Assembly (NCBI GenBank): GCA_025934075.1
Contig: JAICYT010000016.1
Location: 1-34,167 of the forward strand
DNA from: Gemmatimonadaceae bacterium
GTDB lineage: Bacteria; Gemmatimonadota; Gemmatimonadetes; Gemmatimonadales; Gemmatimonadaceae
DNA length: 34,167 nucleotides
Direction of reading: 5' to 3'
The notes beneath the pieces were generated by a model. The model was not told where the DNA came from, made no database searches, and worked only from the letters and a program-made list of their open reading frames with translations. A program made the position numbers and the translations under genes. Of the stretch, positions 7,918 to 16,012 are shown in pieces. Position 1 is the first letter of the stretch. Each line of letters starts with the position of its first letter.

Positions 7918-9732
7918 ATGAAACGCATACTTCTTTCCGCAATGACGCTCGGGCTCGTCGCCGGATTTGCCGGCTGCGTGAATCTCGACGAGAAGCTCAT
8001 CACCGGCGTGAGCAGTCAGTACTACGCCACACCGGACGGACTCAACTCCGCGGTCGTCGCCAGCTACAGTCAGCTGCGCGGTTTCTACGGTCGCGAGCAG
8101 TTGATGTCGCTCACGCAGGTCGGCACCGACACGTGGATGGCCGCTGACCAATCCGGATCGAACAACAAGGTGTTCGATGCGTACAACGGCGCGTTGAATA
8201 GCACGCTCGCGGAACTGGCCAACACGTGGAACCCCGCGTATCAGGCGATCAACACGCTCAACGCGGCGCTCGATCGCGGACCGAATACGCAGGGGATTTC
8301 ACCAGCCGTCAAATCGACGTTGTTGGGCGAAGCGCACTTCCTTCGAGCGCTCAACTATTTCACGCTGGTGCAGACGTTCGGCGACGTCACGCTCAACCTC
8401 CATGAGAATCAGGGAGTCGTTGCGACTGCCGTGCGTGATCCGGCGGCCGACGTCTACAAGGCAATTCTCGCCGATCTCGACTCGGCGGTGACGATGTTAC
8501 CGGTGACGCAGACGGACGTCGGCCGCGCGACCAGAGGCGCGGCGCTGACGCTGCGGTCCAAAGTGTATCTCACGCGAGCGTACCAGCCATACTCGCCGAG
8601 CAAGCAGGCGGATTTCACTTCGTCGCTTGCTGACGCGAAGGCGGTGATCAGCTCTGGTGCATATTCGCTCGAGCCAGTGTTCGCCGATCTGTGGTGCGTC
8701 GCGCGTCCAGCGGATCCGAATCGCACCGGCTACTGCGAGAACACGGGATACAGCCAGAATCACAAGGAATTCATTTTCACGGTGCAGTTCTCGTATGACT
8801 TGACGCATTACGATGCGGACAACGAGTACGACTACATGCACTTGGTGTATCTGAGCCAGTACGACAACAACGGCATCTGGGTCGGCACGCCGCGCGACTT
8901 GAACAACGGTCGTCCGTTCCGTCGCGCAATGCCGACGCCGTATGAGCTGAGTCTCTGGAACAAGTGGGTTGGCACGCCTGGCGCGAGCGACATTCTCGAC
9001 ACGCGCTTCGACGGCAGCTTTCAAACCGTTTGGATCGCGACAGTCGGCAACGTGAAGAATCCGACGGGGACGTGTCCGGCGTGCAGCAGCGGCGCCACGA
9101 TCAACGTCGGCGACACTGCGGCGTTCATGCCGAACTATCCGGTGACGAATGCGTTCCGTCAGAGCAAGGCGTATGAAATTCTCACGCCCTGTCCCACCGA
9201 CCAGGTGAATCCCACGGCGGCGACATATTGCGGCGATCGGAACAACGCCAACGACGGCTTCACGAATTGGCAGCACTTCCCATCGCTCAAAAAATTCCAG
9301 GACAACCTTCGCGCGAACTTGACCGCGCAGGAGGGTGGGAAGGTCGAAGTGGTGTATCGACTCGGCGAGGTGTATCTGATAGCCGCCGAGGCGGACGTTG
9401 GTCTCGGCAACACGGCGGAGGCTGCGTCGTTCGTGAACGTGCTGCATCAGCGCGCGGCGAGCCCGGCGCACAAGGCCGACTACAATGTCACGCCGGCTCA
9501 AATGACATTGGATTACATCATGGAAGAGCGAGAGCGAGAGCTCGCCGGTGAACACGACCGCTGGTATGACATGGTTCGTCCGGGCGCACAGTTCTTCGTC
9601 GCTCGCGTGGCGAAGTACAATCCGCGCGCCGCGGCAAACCTGAAGCCGTTCCACGTGCTGCGCCCGATCCCACAGTCGCAGATCGACGGCGTGATTTCAG
9701 GTCCCAAGTACCCGCAGAATCCGGGATACTGA
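7918..9732 (+). CDS. susD: SusD/RagB-type nutrient-binding outer-membrane lipoprotein
   Basis: This surface lipoprotein of about 604 residues is the partner of SusC just upstream. I choose ATG 7918 because MKRILLSAMTLGLVAGFAGC is a textbook lipoprotein signal with a basic start and lipidated Cys20. ATG 7897 would add seven residues including an acidic one, and neither start has a strong Shine-Dalgarno. The N-terminal region after the signal (NLDEKL...YYATPDGLNSAVVASYSQ) and the helical part (NPAYQAINTLNAALDRG, LGEAHFLRALNYFTLVQTFG) match the SusD fold. Near the end, RERELAGEHDRWYDMVRPG is the diagnostic motif of the C-terminal domain. The role is to bind oligosaccharide and act as a lid on the SusC barrel. 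The gap to susC is 33 bases (12 with the longer start), so the two are co-transcribed. Confidence 0.95.
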   Translation: MKRILLSAMTLGLVAGFAGCVNLDEKLITGVSSQYYATPDGLNSAVVASYSQLRGFYGREQLMSLTQVGTDTWMAADQSGSNNKVFDAYNGALNSTLAELANTWNPAYQAINTLNAALDRGPNTQGISPAVKSTLLGEAHFLRALNYFTLVQTFGDVTLNLHENQGVVATAVRDPAADVYKAILADLDSAVTMLPVTQTDVGRATRGAALTLRSKVYLTRAYQPYSPSKQADFTSSLADAKAVISSGAYSLEPVFADLWCVARPADPNRTGYCENTGYSQNHKEFIFTVQFSYDLTHYDADNEYDYMHLVYLSQYDNNGIWVGTPRDLNNGRPFRRAMPTPYELSLWNKWVGTPGASDILDTRFDGSFQTVWIATVGNVKNPTGTCPACSSGATINVGDTAAFMPNYPVTNAFRQSKAYEILTPCPTDQVNPTAATYCGDRNNANDGFTNWQHFPSLKKFQDNLRANLTAQEGGKVEVVYRLGEVYLIAAEADVGLGNTAEAASFVNVLHQRAASPAHKADYNVTPAQMTLDYIMEERERELAGEHDRWYDMVRPGAQFFVARVAKYNPRAAANLKPFHVLRPIPQSQIDGVISGPKYPQNPGY

Positions 9733-9735
9733 GGT

Positions 9736-9864
9736 GGTTGCTGGTGGCTGACCCGACGTGCTGCCCTGAGGAGCCCGGCAACGAAGGATCTGCTGTTGAA
9801 CGTTCAGCAAGCAGATCCTTCGTTTCCATCAGGATGACACGCGTGCGCCTACCAACCAGCAACC
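9736..9864. repeat. Nested palindromic intergenic element (REP/MITE-like hairpin)
   Basis: Almost the whole gap between susD and the GH3 gene is a set of nested inverted repeats. Outermost, GGTTGCTGGT (9736-9745) pairs with ACCAGCAACC (9855-9864). Inside, CGTGCTGCCCTGA (9757-9769) pairs imperfectly (9 of 13) with the complement at 9829-9841. The core is a perfect 15-base stem, AACGAAGGATCTGCT (9780-9794) against 9810-9824. Its loop contains the palindrome TGAACGTTCA (9797-9806). The core resembles the CCTGAG..GAAGGATCTGC family of dispersed palindromes that I know from several environmental phyla. It could attenuate or stabilise the transcript between susCD and the enzyme genes. No T-tract follows, so a simple terminator is not supported. 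Confidence 0.75.
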
Positions 9865-9873
9865 GGTAATCGC

Positions 9874-12156
9874 ATGCTGCCCTACCAATCTGCCGACCTT
9901 CCCGCGGAACGTCGCGTCGAGGATCTGCTCGCGCGGATGACGCTCGAGGAGAAGGCAGCGCAGATGATGTGCGTGTGGCAGCAAAAGACGGACAAGCTCG
10001 TCGACGCACGCGGCGACTTCGATTTGGAAAAGGCGCGACGCGCATTCGTGGAAGGACATGGTATTGGACAGGTCGGTCGCCCGAGCGATGCGGGCGGCGG
10101 AAAGGACGCCCGCGGCCAAGCAACGCTGACGAATGCGATTCAGAAATTCTTCATCGAGCAGAGCCGCCTCGGCATTCCGGTCGTGTTTCACGAGGAGTGC
10201 CTGCACGGTCAAGCCTCGCCCGGAGCAACAAGCTTTCCACAACCGATCGGCCTCGCAGCGACGTTCGATCCAGCGCTCGTCGAGTCGCTCTACGCGATGA
10301 CGGCGCACGAGGCTCGATCGCGCGGGACGCATCAGGCGCTGACGCCCGTAGTCGACGTCGCACGCGATCCACGCTGGGGACGCGTCGAAGAGACGTTCGG
10401 CGAAGATCCGTACCTCGTGTCGCAGATGGGAATGGCGGCGATCCGCGGCTTCCAAGGCGATCGGAGCTTTCGCGACAAGACCCGAGTTATTGCTACGCTC
10501 AAACATTTCGCGGCGCACGGCCAGCCAGAATCAGGAATGAACTGCGCCCCCGTGAACGTCTCGATGCGCGTGTTGCGCGAGACGTTTCTCCAACCATTCA
10601 AGGATGCGATCGAGAAAGCCGGCGCGATCAGCGTGATGGCGTCGTACAACGAGATCGATAGCGTGCCGTCGCATGCAAGTCGTTGGCTGTTGCGCGATGT
10701 ACTTCGCGACGAGTGGAAGTTCGAGGGGTTCGTCGTCTCGGACTATTACGCTATTTGGGAATTGAGCGATCGCCCAGACACGCACGGCCATGGCGTCGCC
10801 GCCGACAAGACCGAAGCGTGTGTGCTCGCGGTGCGCGCCGGCGTGAACATCGAGCTGCCCGAACCCGACTGCTATCTGCATCTCGTCGACTTGGTGCGGA
10901 ACGGGACGCTTCAAGAATCGCAGCTCGACGATCTCGTTGCACCGATGCTCCTTTGGAAATTCAAGCTCGGCCTGTTCGACGATCCGTACGTCGACCCCGA
11001 GGAAGCCGAGCGCGTCGCCGGCACCGATGGTCATCGTCAGCTCGCGCGGCGCGCGGCGCGTGAGACAATCACGCTGCTCGAGAGCCGAGGCGGCTTGCTT
11101 CCGCTCGATCCGCGCGCCATCCGGACGATCGCGGTCATTGGTCCGAACGCGAATCGAAGCTTGCTCGGCGGCTACAGTGGTAAGCCCACGCACGACGTCA
11201 CAGTGCTCGACGGCATCAAAGCGCGACTCGGCGCTCGAGTGAAGGTCGTGTATGCCGAGGGTTGCAAGATCACACGGGAGGGATCGTGGAACGAAGACGA
11301 AGTGCTCGCGAGCGACGCGGAGGAAGATCGACGCCAGATCGCCGAAGCCGTGACGGTTGCGAACGATGCGGACGTCATCGTGCTCGCAATCGGTGGAAAC
11401 GAGCAGACCTCACGCGAGGCGTGGTCGCGGAAGCATATGGGCGATCGCCCGAGCCTCGAGCTGATCGGGCGACAGAATGAACTGGTCGAGGCGATGGCGG
11501 CGCTCGGGAAGCCGATCGTCGCATTGCTGTTCAACGGGCGACCGCTGGCGATTGGTGCGCTGACGGAGAAAGTGCCCGCAATTCTCGAGTGTTGGTATTT
11601 GGGTCAGGAGACGGGACACGCCGTCGCCGATGTGCTGTTCGGCGACCACGTGCCGGGCGGCAAGCTGCCCATCACGATCCCGCGATCGGCCGGTCATCTG
11701 CCGGCGTTCTACAATTACAAACCCTCGGCGCGGCGCGGCTACCTGTTCGACGACGTGACGCCGCTCTATGCGTTCGGGTACGGGCTGAGCTACACGACGT
11801 TCGCGGTGGAGAATGTGCGACTCGAGCGCGACACGATTTCGCGCGACGGCTCGACCCGCGTGCTTGTCGATGTCACCAACACGGGCGCACGCGAAGGCAC
11901 GGAAGTCGTGCAAATGTACATTCGCGATCGCGTGAGCTCGGTGACGCGGCCGATCAAGGAGCTCAAGGGCCTCAAGAAAATTTCATTGCGGCCCGGTGAG
12001 AAGCTGGTTGTCGATCTCGAGATCACGCCGGAGTCGCTCGCGTTCTACGACATCGACATGCGGTACGTTGTCGAGGCCGGCGAATTCACGATCATGGTCG
12101 GAACGTCGTCACGCGATTGCGACTTGCACGCCGTGACGTTGCGAGTGGAAGGCTAA
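9874..12156 (+). CDS. Cytoplasmic GH3 glycosidase (beta-xylosidase/beta-glucosidase)
   Basis: This 760-residue family 3 glycoside hydrolase has no signal peptide: MLPYQSADLPAERRVEDLLA leads straight into RMTLEEKAAQM, the usual start of the domain. The TIM barrel shows PVVDVARDPRWGRVEETFGE (about 158-177), KHFAAHG (210-216) and GFVVSDYY with the nucleophile Asp290. The alpha/beta domain has IAVIGPNANR and GGNEQTSREAW...DRPSLEL, where the acid/base glutamate is expected. A fibronectin-III-like domain (YGFGLSY-type motif, VDVTNTGAREGTEVVQMYI) closes the protein. It releases terminal beta-linked sugars; xylose is likely from the context, glucose is possible. Lying between SusCD and the sugar permease and being signal-less, it probably acts on imported oligomers in the cytoplasm. 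No clear Shine-Dalgarno precedes the start, which follows the palindromic element directly. Confidence 0.92.
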   Translation: MLPYQSADLPAERRVEDLLARMTLEEKAAQMMCVWQQKTDKLVDARGDFDLEKARRAFVEGHGIGQVGRPSDAGGGKDARGQATLTNAIQKFFIEQSRLGIPVVFHEECLHGQASPGATSFPQPIGLAATFDPALVESLYAMTAHEARSRGTHQALTPVVDVARDPRWGRVEETFGEDPYLVSQMGMAAIRGFQGDRSFRDKTRVIATLKHFAAHGQPESGMNCAPVNVSMRVLRETFLQPFKDAIEKAGAISVMASYNEIDSVPSHASRWLLRDVLRDEWKFEGFVVSDYYAIWELSDRPDTHGHGVAADKTEACVLAVRAGVNIELPEPDCYLHLVDLVRNGTLQESQLDDLVAPMLLWKFKLGLFDDPYVDPEEAERVAGTDGHRQLARRAARETITLLESRGGLLPLDPRAIRTIAVIGPNANRSLLGGYSGKPTHDVTVLDGIKARLGARVKVVYAEGCKITREGSWNEDEVLASDAEEDRRQIAEAVTVANDADVIVLAIGGNEQTSREAWSRKHMGDRPSLELIGRQNELVEAMAALGKPIVALLFNGRPLAIGALTEKVPAILECWYLGQETGHAVADVLFGDHVPGGKLPITIPRSAGHLPAFYNYKPSARRGYLFDDVTPLYAFGYGLSYTTFAVENVRLERDTISRDGSTRVLVDVTNTGAREGTEVVQMYIRDRVSSVTRPIKELKGLKKISLRPGEKLVVDLEITPESLAFYDIDMRYVVEAGEFTIMVGTSSRDCDLHAVTLRVEG

Positions 12157-12176
12157 ACGCCGAACCCAGTGAACCC

Positions 12177-12181
12177 GGTGA
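12177..12181 (+). promoter_or_regulatory. Ribosome-binding site deciding the GPH symporter start
   Basis: GGTGA at 12177-12181 stands 8 bases before ATG 12190. It supports that start over the in-frame GTG at 12169, whose upstream bases carry no such motif. Confidence 0.4.
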
Positions 12182-12189
12182 CGCGACTC

Positions 12190-13599
12190 ATGGCTCAAGA
12201 CACGTCGAAGATCACGGTCAAGGAGAAGGTCGGCTACGCATTCGGCGACGCCGCGGCGAATTTCGTCTTTCAGACGATGCTCGTCTTCCAACTCGCGTTC
12301 TACACAGACACGTTCGGCATTACGGCCGCGGCCGCGGGCACACTGTTTCTCGTCGTGCGCGTGTGGGATGCGATCTTCGATCCGATCATGGGCGTCGTCG
12401 CTGATCGAACCAACACGCGCTGGGGCAAGTTTCGTCCGTGGATCCTGTGGACCGCGGTGCCGTTCGGCATCGTCGCGTTCCTCGCGTTCACCACACCGCC
12501 GTTCGGTCCACAAGGCAAGTTGCTGTACGCCTATGCCACGTACATCGCGCTGATGATGGTGTACTCGGCGAACAACCTTCCTTACTCCGCGCTGAGCGGT
12601 GTAATCACGGGCAATCTGACCGAGCGCACGAGTCTCTCGTCCTATCGATTTGTGTTCGCGATGAGCGCGGCGTTCATGATTCAAGGTCTCGCGCTGCCGA
12701 TGGTGAATTACTTCGGGCAGGGCAACAGCGCGAAGGGTTATCAGATCACGATGGGAATTTTCTCCGCCCTCGCGGTGGTCTTTTTCGTCATCACGTTTTT
12801 TACTACGAAGGAGCGCGTTCAACCCGACCCGACGCAAAAAAGTTCCATTCGACAAGACTTCGCCGACCTCGGGCGCAATCGTCCCTGGTTGGCGATTTTC
12901 TCGCTCACGATCTTCGTTTTCATCACGCTGTCGATGCGCGGCGGCGTGATGGTGTACTACTTCAAGTATTTCGTGCAGCGCGAAGACCTGTTCAGCGTCT
13001 TCAATGTGTGCGGGCTCGCGGCGACGATCATCGGTGTCGTCGGTTCGACGCCGCTGGCCAAACGGTTCGGCAAGCGCGACGTGTTCATCGTCGGCCTCGC
13101 GGGGACGGTTGTCTTCACTGCCGCGTTCGTGGTCGTCACGCGGACGGCAATCGTCGAGATGTTCATCATCGAGATGCTGCGGCAGTTTGCGTACGGCTTC
13201 ACGATTCCGCTGCTCTGGGCAATGATGGCCGACGTCGCCGACTACTCGGAGTGGAAGAATCGGCGGCGCGCGACGGCCATCGTGTTTTCGGGGATCGTGT
13301 TCGCGCTCAAGGCCGGCCTTGGATTTGGCGGCGCCATCGGCGGTTGGCTGCTATCGGTTTACGGCTATGTGCCGAACGTCCCGCAAACGGAGCGAGCGCT
13401 GCAAGGAATTCGCATGACGGCGAGCGTTTACCCGGCTGTCACGTTCCTCGTCGGGCTGATTTGCCTGTTCTTCTATAGGATAGACAAGGACCTCGAGATC
13501 CAGATCACCGACGAGCTGGGCGAGCGACGCAAGTCGTACGAGCTCGCCGCGCCGCCATTCACGCCCGACCCGGAGCCGATCCATGTTGCGGCCAAGTAA
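12190..13599 (+). CDS. GPH-family sugar:cation symporter (MelB/XylP/XynB-like)
   Basis: This inner-membrane transporter of about 469 residues belongs to the glycoside-pentoside-hexuronide:cation symporter branch of the major facilitator superfamily. The N-terminus KEKVGYAFGDAAANFVFQ and the next segment (FYTDTFG, then VWDAIFDPIMGVVADRTNTRWGKFRPW) are the family's hallmark, with the conserved Asp in the first helices and the RWGKFRPW loop. About twelve hydrophobic segments follow, and MMADVADYSEWKNRRRATAI is the conserved cytoplasmic loop motif of the second half. Family members import melibiose, xylosides or glucuronides with Na+ or H+; xylo-oligosaccharides are the likely cargo here. The gene starts 33 bases after GH3 and its last 17 bases overlap the xylanase gene, so the three form one transcription unit. 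Confidence 0.94.
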   Translation: MAQDTSKITVKEKVGYAFGDAAANFVFQTMLVFQLAFYTDTFGITAAAAGTLFLVVRVWDAIFDPIMGVVADRTNTRWGKFRPWILWTAVPFGIVAFLAFTTPPFGPQGKLLYAYATYIALMMVYSANNLPYSALSGVITGNLTERTSLSSYRFVFAMSAAFMIQGLALPMVNYFGQGNSAKGYQITMGIFSALAVVFFVITFFTTKERVQPDPTQKSSIRQDFADLGRNRPWLAIFSLTIFVFITLSMRGGVMVYYFKYFVQREDLFSVFNVCGLAATIIGVVGSTPLAKRFGKRDVFIVGLAGTVVFTAAFVVVTRTAIVEMFIIEMLRQFAYGFTIPLLWAMMADVADYSEWKNRRRATAIVFSGIVFALKAGLGFGGAIGGWLLSVYGYVPNVPQTERALQGIRMTASVYPAVTFLVGLICLFFYRIDKDLEIQITDELGERRKSYELAAPPFTPDPEPIHVAAK

Positions 13600-14737
13600 C
13601 GCGCGGCGGGCGATCGTTCTCGCGCTCATCCTCGCCACGGCGTGCGGGCAAGCGCCCGCTCCGAGCCTCGCTCCGGCGGCAACGCTCAAAGACGCATTCC
13701 GAGGCGCGTTCCGCGTCGGCGCCGCATTGAATTCCGATCAATTCTTCGAGCGCGACGCGCGCGGTGCGGCCCTCGTGAAGGCACAGTTCAACACGATCAC
13801 GGCTGAGAACGCGTTGAAGTGGGAGCACGTGCACCCTCGACCCAACACGTACGACTTCGCTGCATCAGACCAATACGTCGCGTTCGGTGAGAAGAACGGC
13901 ATGTTCCTCGTCGGACACACGCTGGTGTGGCACAATCAAACGCCGCGCTGGGTGTTCGAAGACGCGAGTGGCAAGCCAGTGGGGCGGGACACATTGCTTG
14001 CGCGAATGCGCGATCACATCCAGACAGTCGTCGGACGATACAAGGGCCGCATCAAAGGATGGGATGTCGTCAATGAAGCCCTCAACGAGGACGGCACGCT
14101 GCGGCGATCGCCGTGGCTCACGATCATCGGCGACGACTACATCGTCAAAGCATTCGAGTACGCGCACGAGGCCGATTCGGCCGCCGAGCTGTATTACAAC
14201 GACTATTCAGTCGAGAACGCGGCGAAGCGAAACGGCGCGGTGCAGCTGATCACCAAGCTCAAAGCCCAAGGCGTCCCGGTGGCGGCGATCGGCCTGCAAG
14301 GTCACGACAAGATGGATTGGCCGACGCCGGCGCAGCAGGACTCGACCATCGTCGCGCTGGCGAAGCTTGGTGTAAAAGTCAACATCACGGAGCTCGACGT
14401 CGACGTGCTGCCGCCGGCGGTGCAGAATCGTACGGCCGATGTGAGCATGCGCGCCCAGCAGGATCCGAGGACCAACCCGTATGCCAGCGGGTTGCCCGAT
14501 TCGGTTCAGCGCGCGCTGGCCGCCCGCTACGCGTCGCTGTTCCAAGTGTTCCTCGCGCACCGGGACGTCATCGATCGCGTTACCTTCTGGGGTGTGGGTG
14601 ACGGCGACTCATGGTTGAACAATTGGCCGGTTCCCGGGCGCGTGAGCTATCCCCTGTTGTTCGATCGCCAGGACAGCCCGAAGCTGGCGTTCGACGCCGT
14701 GATCCGGACGGCGCGTCAAATGCGCGCAGAAAAGTAG
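13583..14737 (+). CDS. GH10 endo-1,4-beta-xylanase, predicted lipoprotein
   Basis: This 384-residue family 10 xylanase cuts the xylan backbone. The start ATG 13583 lies inside the permease gene and has GGAG (13572-13575) 7 bases upstream, so the 17-base overlap looks real. The N-terminus (RRAIVLALILATAC) is a lipoprotein-like signal with candidate Cys21, so the enzyme is probably membrane-anchored, perhaps surface-exposed. The catalytic domain begins near residue 34. ITAENALKWEHVHP and HTLVWHNQTPRWV are classic substrate-binding blocks. WDVVNEAL gives acid/base Glu165, and VNITELDVD gives nucleophile Glu270. RVTFWGVGDGDSWL is the late conserved tryptophan block. The domain is complete and has no binding module. 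Surface cleavage by an anchored xylanase beside SusCD is the usual arrangement in such loci. Confidence 0.96.
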   Translation: MLRPSNARRAIVLALILATACGQAPAPSLAPAATLKDAFRGAFRVGAALNSDQFFERDARGAALVKAQFNTITAENALKWEHVHPRPNTYDFAASDQYVAFGEKNGMFLVGHTLVWHNQTPRWVFEDASGKPVGRDTLLARMRDHIQTVVGRYKGRIKGWDVVNEALNEDGTLRRSPWLTIIGDDYIVKAFEYAHEADSAAELYYNDYSVENAAKRNGAVQLITKLKAQGVPVAAIGLQGHDKMDWPTPAQQDSTIVALAKLGVKVNITELDVDVLPPAVQNRTADVSMRAQQDPRTNPYASGLPDSVQRALAARYASLFQVFLAHRDVIDRVTFWGVGDGDSWLNNWPVPGRVSYPLLFDRQDSPKLAFDAVIRTARQMRAEK

Positions 14738-14806
14738 CCGGAACCAGACGCGTCAGCAGTCGAACTCGGCGCGGCATCATAGTTTCAACATTCTAGTGTC
14801 ATTAGT

Positions 14807-14825
14807 GGGAGACGGTCTCATGAGA
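14807..14825 (+). promoter_or_regulatory. RBS and overlapping palindromes at the GntR start
   Basis: GGGAGA (14807-14812) lies 7 bases before ATG 14820 and decides that start over GTG 14796. The same stretch contains GAGAC-G-GTCTC (14809-14819), a perfect 5-base inverted repeat. Overlapping it is TCTCATGAGA (14816-14825), a perfect 10-base palindrome centred on the start codon. GntR-family dimers bind short palindromes, so autorepression by blocking initiation is possible. That part is inference. Confidence 0.4.
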
Positions 14826-15536
14826 GATGCTTTCGCCCCGGTGCTCAGACAGAGTCTGTCCGACAAACTGGCGCAGCGTATCCGAGCGATGATTCGAAAG
14901 GGCGATTATCAGCAAGGGGATCGCCTGCCGCCGATCATGGAGATGGCGCGCCGCTTCGGCGTCGGCCACCCGACCATCCGTGAGGCGCTCAAGAAGCTCG
15001 AGACGATGGGCATCGTCGAGATTCGCCACGGGTCCGGCGTCTATGTCTCACGCAGTGAAGACGTTCTTGTTCTGGCGAGTCCCGACTACGCAGGCACGCT
15101 CACCAAGAAGCTGCTGGTCGATCTCATTCGCGCCCGTGTCTCGCTCGAGGTGCAGTCGGCGGTCGACGCCGTATCGAATGCGACGCCCGAGCACTTGCTG
15201 GAAATGCGTCGGCTGCTCGCCACGGCGGCGCAGAGCTTCAGCGACGACGACGTACAGCACACGGCGAACATGGGATTTCACCGGCAGATCGCGCTCGCGT
15301 CGGGCAACTCTGTGCTCGCGCAGCTCGTGGATGTGCTCATCGATCTCTTCTCCGCCGAGCAGCGCGTGATTCTCGGGTTGTTCTCGCGTGAGCAGGACTA
15401 CAAGGAGCATCTGTCAATTCTCGAAGCAATCGAGCTCCGCGACGAAACCCTTGCCGCCGAGCGGATGCGCGCGCATCTCGAGGGTGTGCGGGACGCCATC
15501 ATGCGTTGGGATTCGGAGAGTGATCCGGTCACGTAG
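14820..15536 (+). CDS. GntR-family transcriptional regulator, FadR (FCD) subfamily
   Basis: This DNA-binding regulator has about 238 residues. The N-terminal winged helix is clear: LAQRIRAMIRKGDYQQGDRL, PIMEMARRFGVGHPTIREAL (helix-turn-helix) and ETMGIVEIRHGSGVYV (wing). The C-terminal part, from about residue 85, is an all-helical FCD ligand domain with EHLLEMRRLL, the metal/ligand motif region MGFHRQIALASGN and a late HLSILEAIELRD. FCD regulators often sense sugar acids or other small carboxylates and repress catabolic operons; glucuronate, aldouronic acids or xylose are plausible effectors here. It is the only transcription factor in the window and sits 82 bases after the xylanase gene. 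In-frame GTG 14796 would add eight residues. Candidate operators overlap its own start codon. Confidence 0.92.
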   Translation: MRDAFAPVLRQSLSDKLAQRIRAMIRKGDYQQGDRLPPIMEMARRFGVGHPTIREALKKLETMGIVEIRHGSGVYVSRSEDVLVLASPDYAGTLTKKLLVDLIRARVSLEVQSAVDAVSNATPEHLLEMRRLLATAAQSFSDDDVQHTANMGFHRQIALASGNSVLAQLVDVLIDLFSAEQRVILGLFSREQDYKEHLSILEAIELRDETLAAERMRAHLEGVRDAIMRWDSESDPVT

Positions 15537-15545
15537 GCTCGAGTC

Positions 15546-16012
15546 GTGATGCATCGCGCAATGGGCCGCTCTGTCTCGCGATCATCGGCGCGTGCGGGTC
15601 CGACTCGCAACCGACGACGCCGGGAAATGAGCAGCCGACGCAACCAATTCCGCCTTCGACGGACACGCTGCCGCTACGCACGCTCGCCGCGGCGAAAGGC
15701 GGCTCGTCCACGCTCGGTGCAAACATCGCGCGATTCGCGGCGATGGGACTCAAGGTTCACATCACCGAGCTCGACGTGCGGATGGCGCTGCCGTCAACCA
15801 CGGCGCAGCTGCAGACGCAAGCCCAAGAGTATGGGGACGTCTTGTCGACGTGTTTGCAGTACCCGGCATGCGACCTCGTGGTAATGTGGGGCTTCACCGA
15901 CAAAGAGTCGTGGGTGCCGAGTGCTTTTCCAGGTTGGGGCGCGGCACTGGTGTTCGATGCGGCGTATCAGGCCAAGCCGGCGTACGTATCACTCCATGAT
16001 TTGTTGAAGTGA
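15546..16012 (+). pseudogene. GH10 xylanase relic: frameshifted start and internal deletion
   Basis: One frame, open from 15524 to the stop at 16012, encodes recognisable pieces of a second, different GH10 xylanase but has no in-frame ATG, GTG or TTG before 15743. First comes a lipoprotein-like stretch, LCLAIIGACGSDSQPTTPG (from 15569), then a Thr/Pro linker and LRTLAAAKGG, which resembles the start of a GH10 domain. This jumps directly to ANIARFAAMGLKVHITELDV, which normally lies some 200 residues further on. The tail is intact (VVMWGFTDKESWVPSAFPGWGAALVFDA...KPAY). The acid/base glutamate and most of the barrel are gone, but the nucleophile region ITELD remains. The likely original start (ATG 15549, MHRAMGR) is in another frame, implying a small indel in the signal peptide. 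An 89-residue peptide from ATG 15743 could still be made but could not be active. Confidence 0.8.

Noticed and set aside
8497..9654. A 385-codon minus-strand frame opposite susD
   Set aside because: Arg-rich shadow without motifs; susD on the other strand is clear.
15546..15884. A 112-codon frame starting just after the GntR gene
   Set aside because: Apart from its first few codons, which may be the old xylanase start, it is Arg/Ser-rich shadow; the GH10 homology lies in a different frame.
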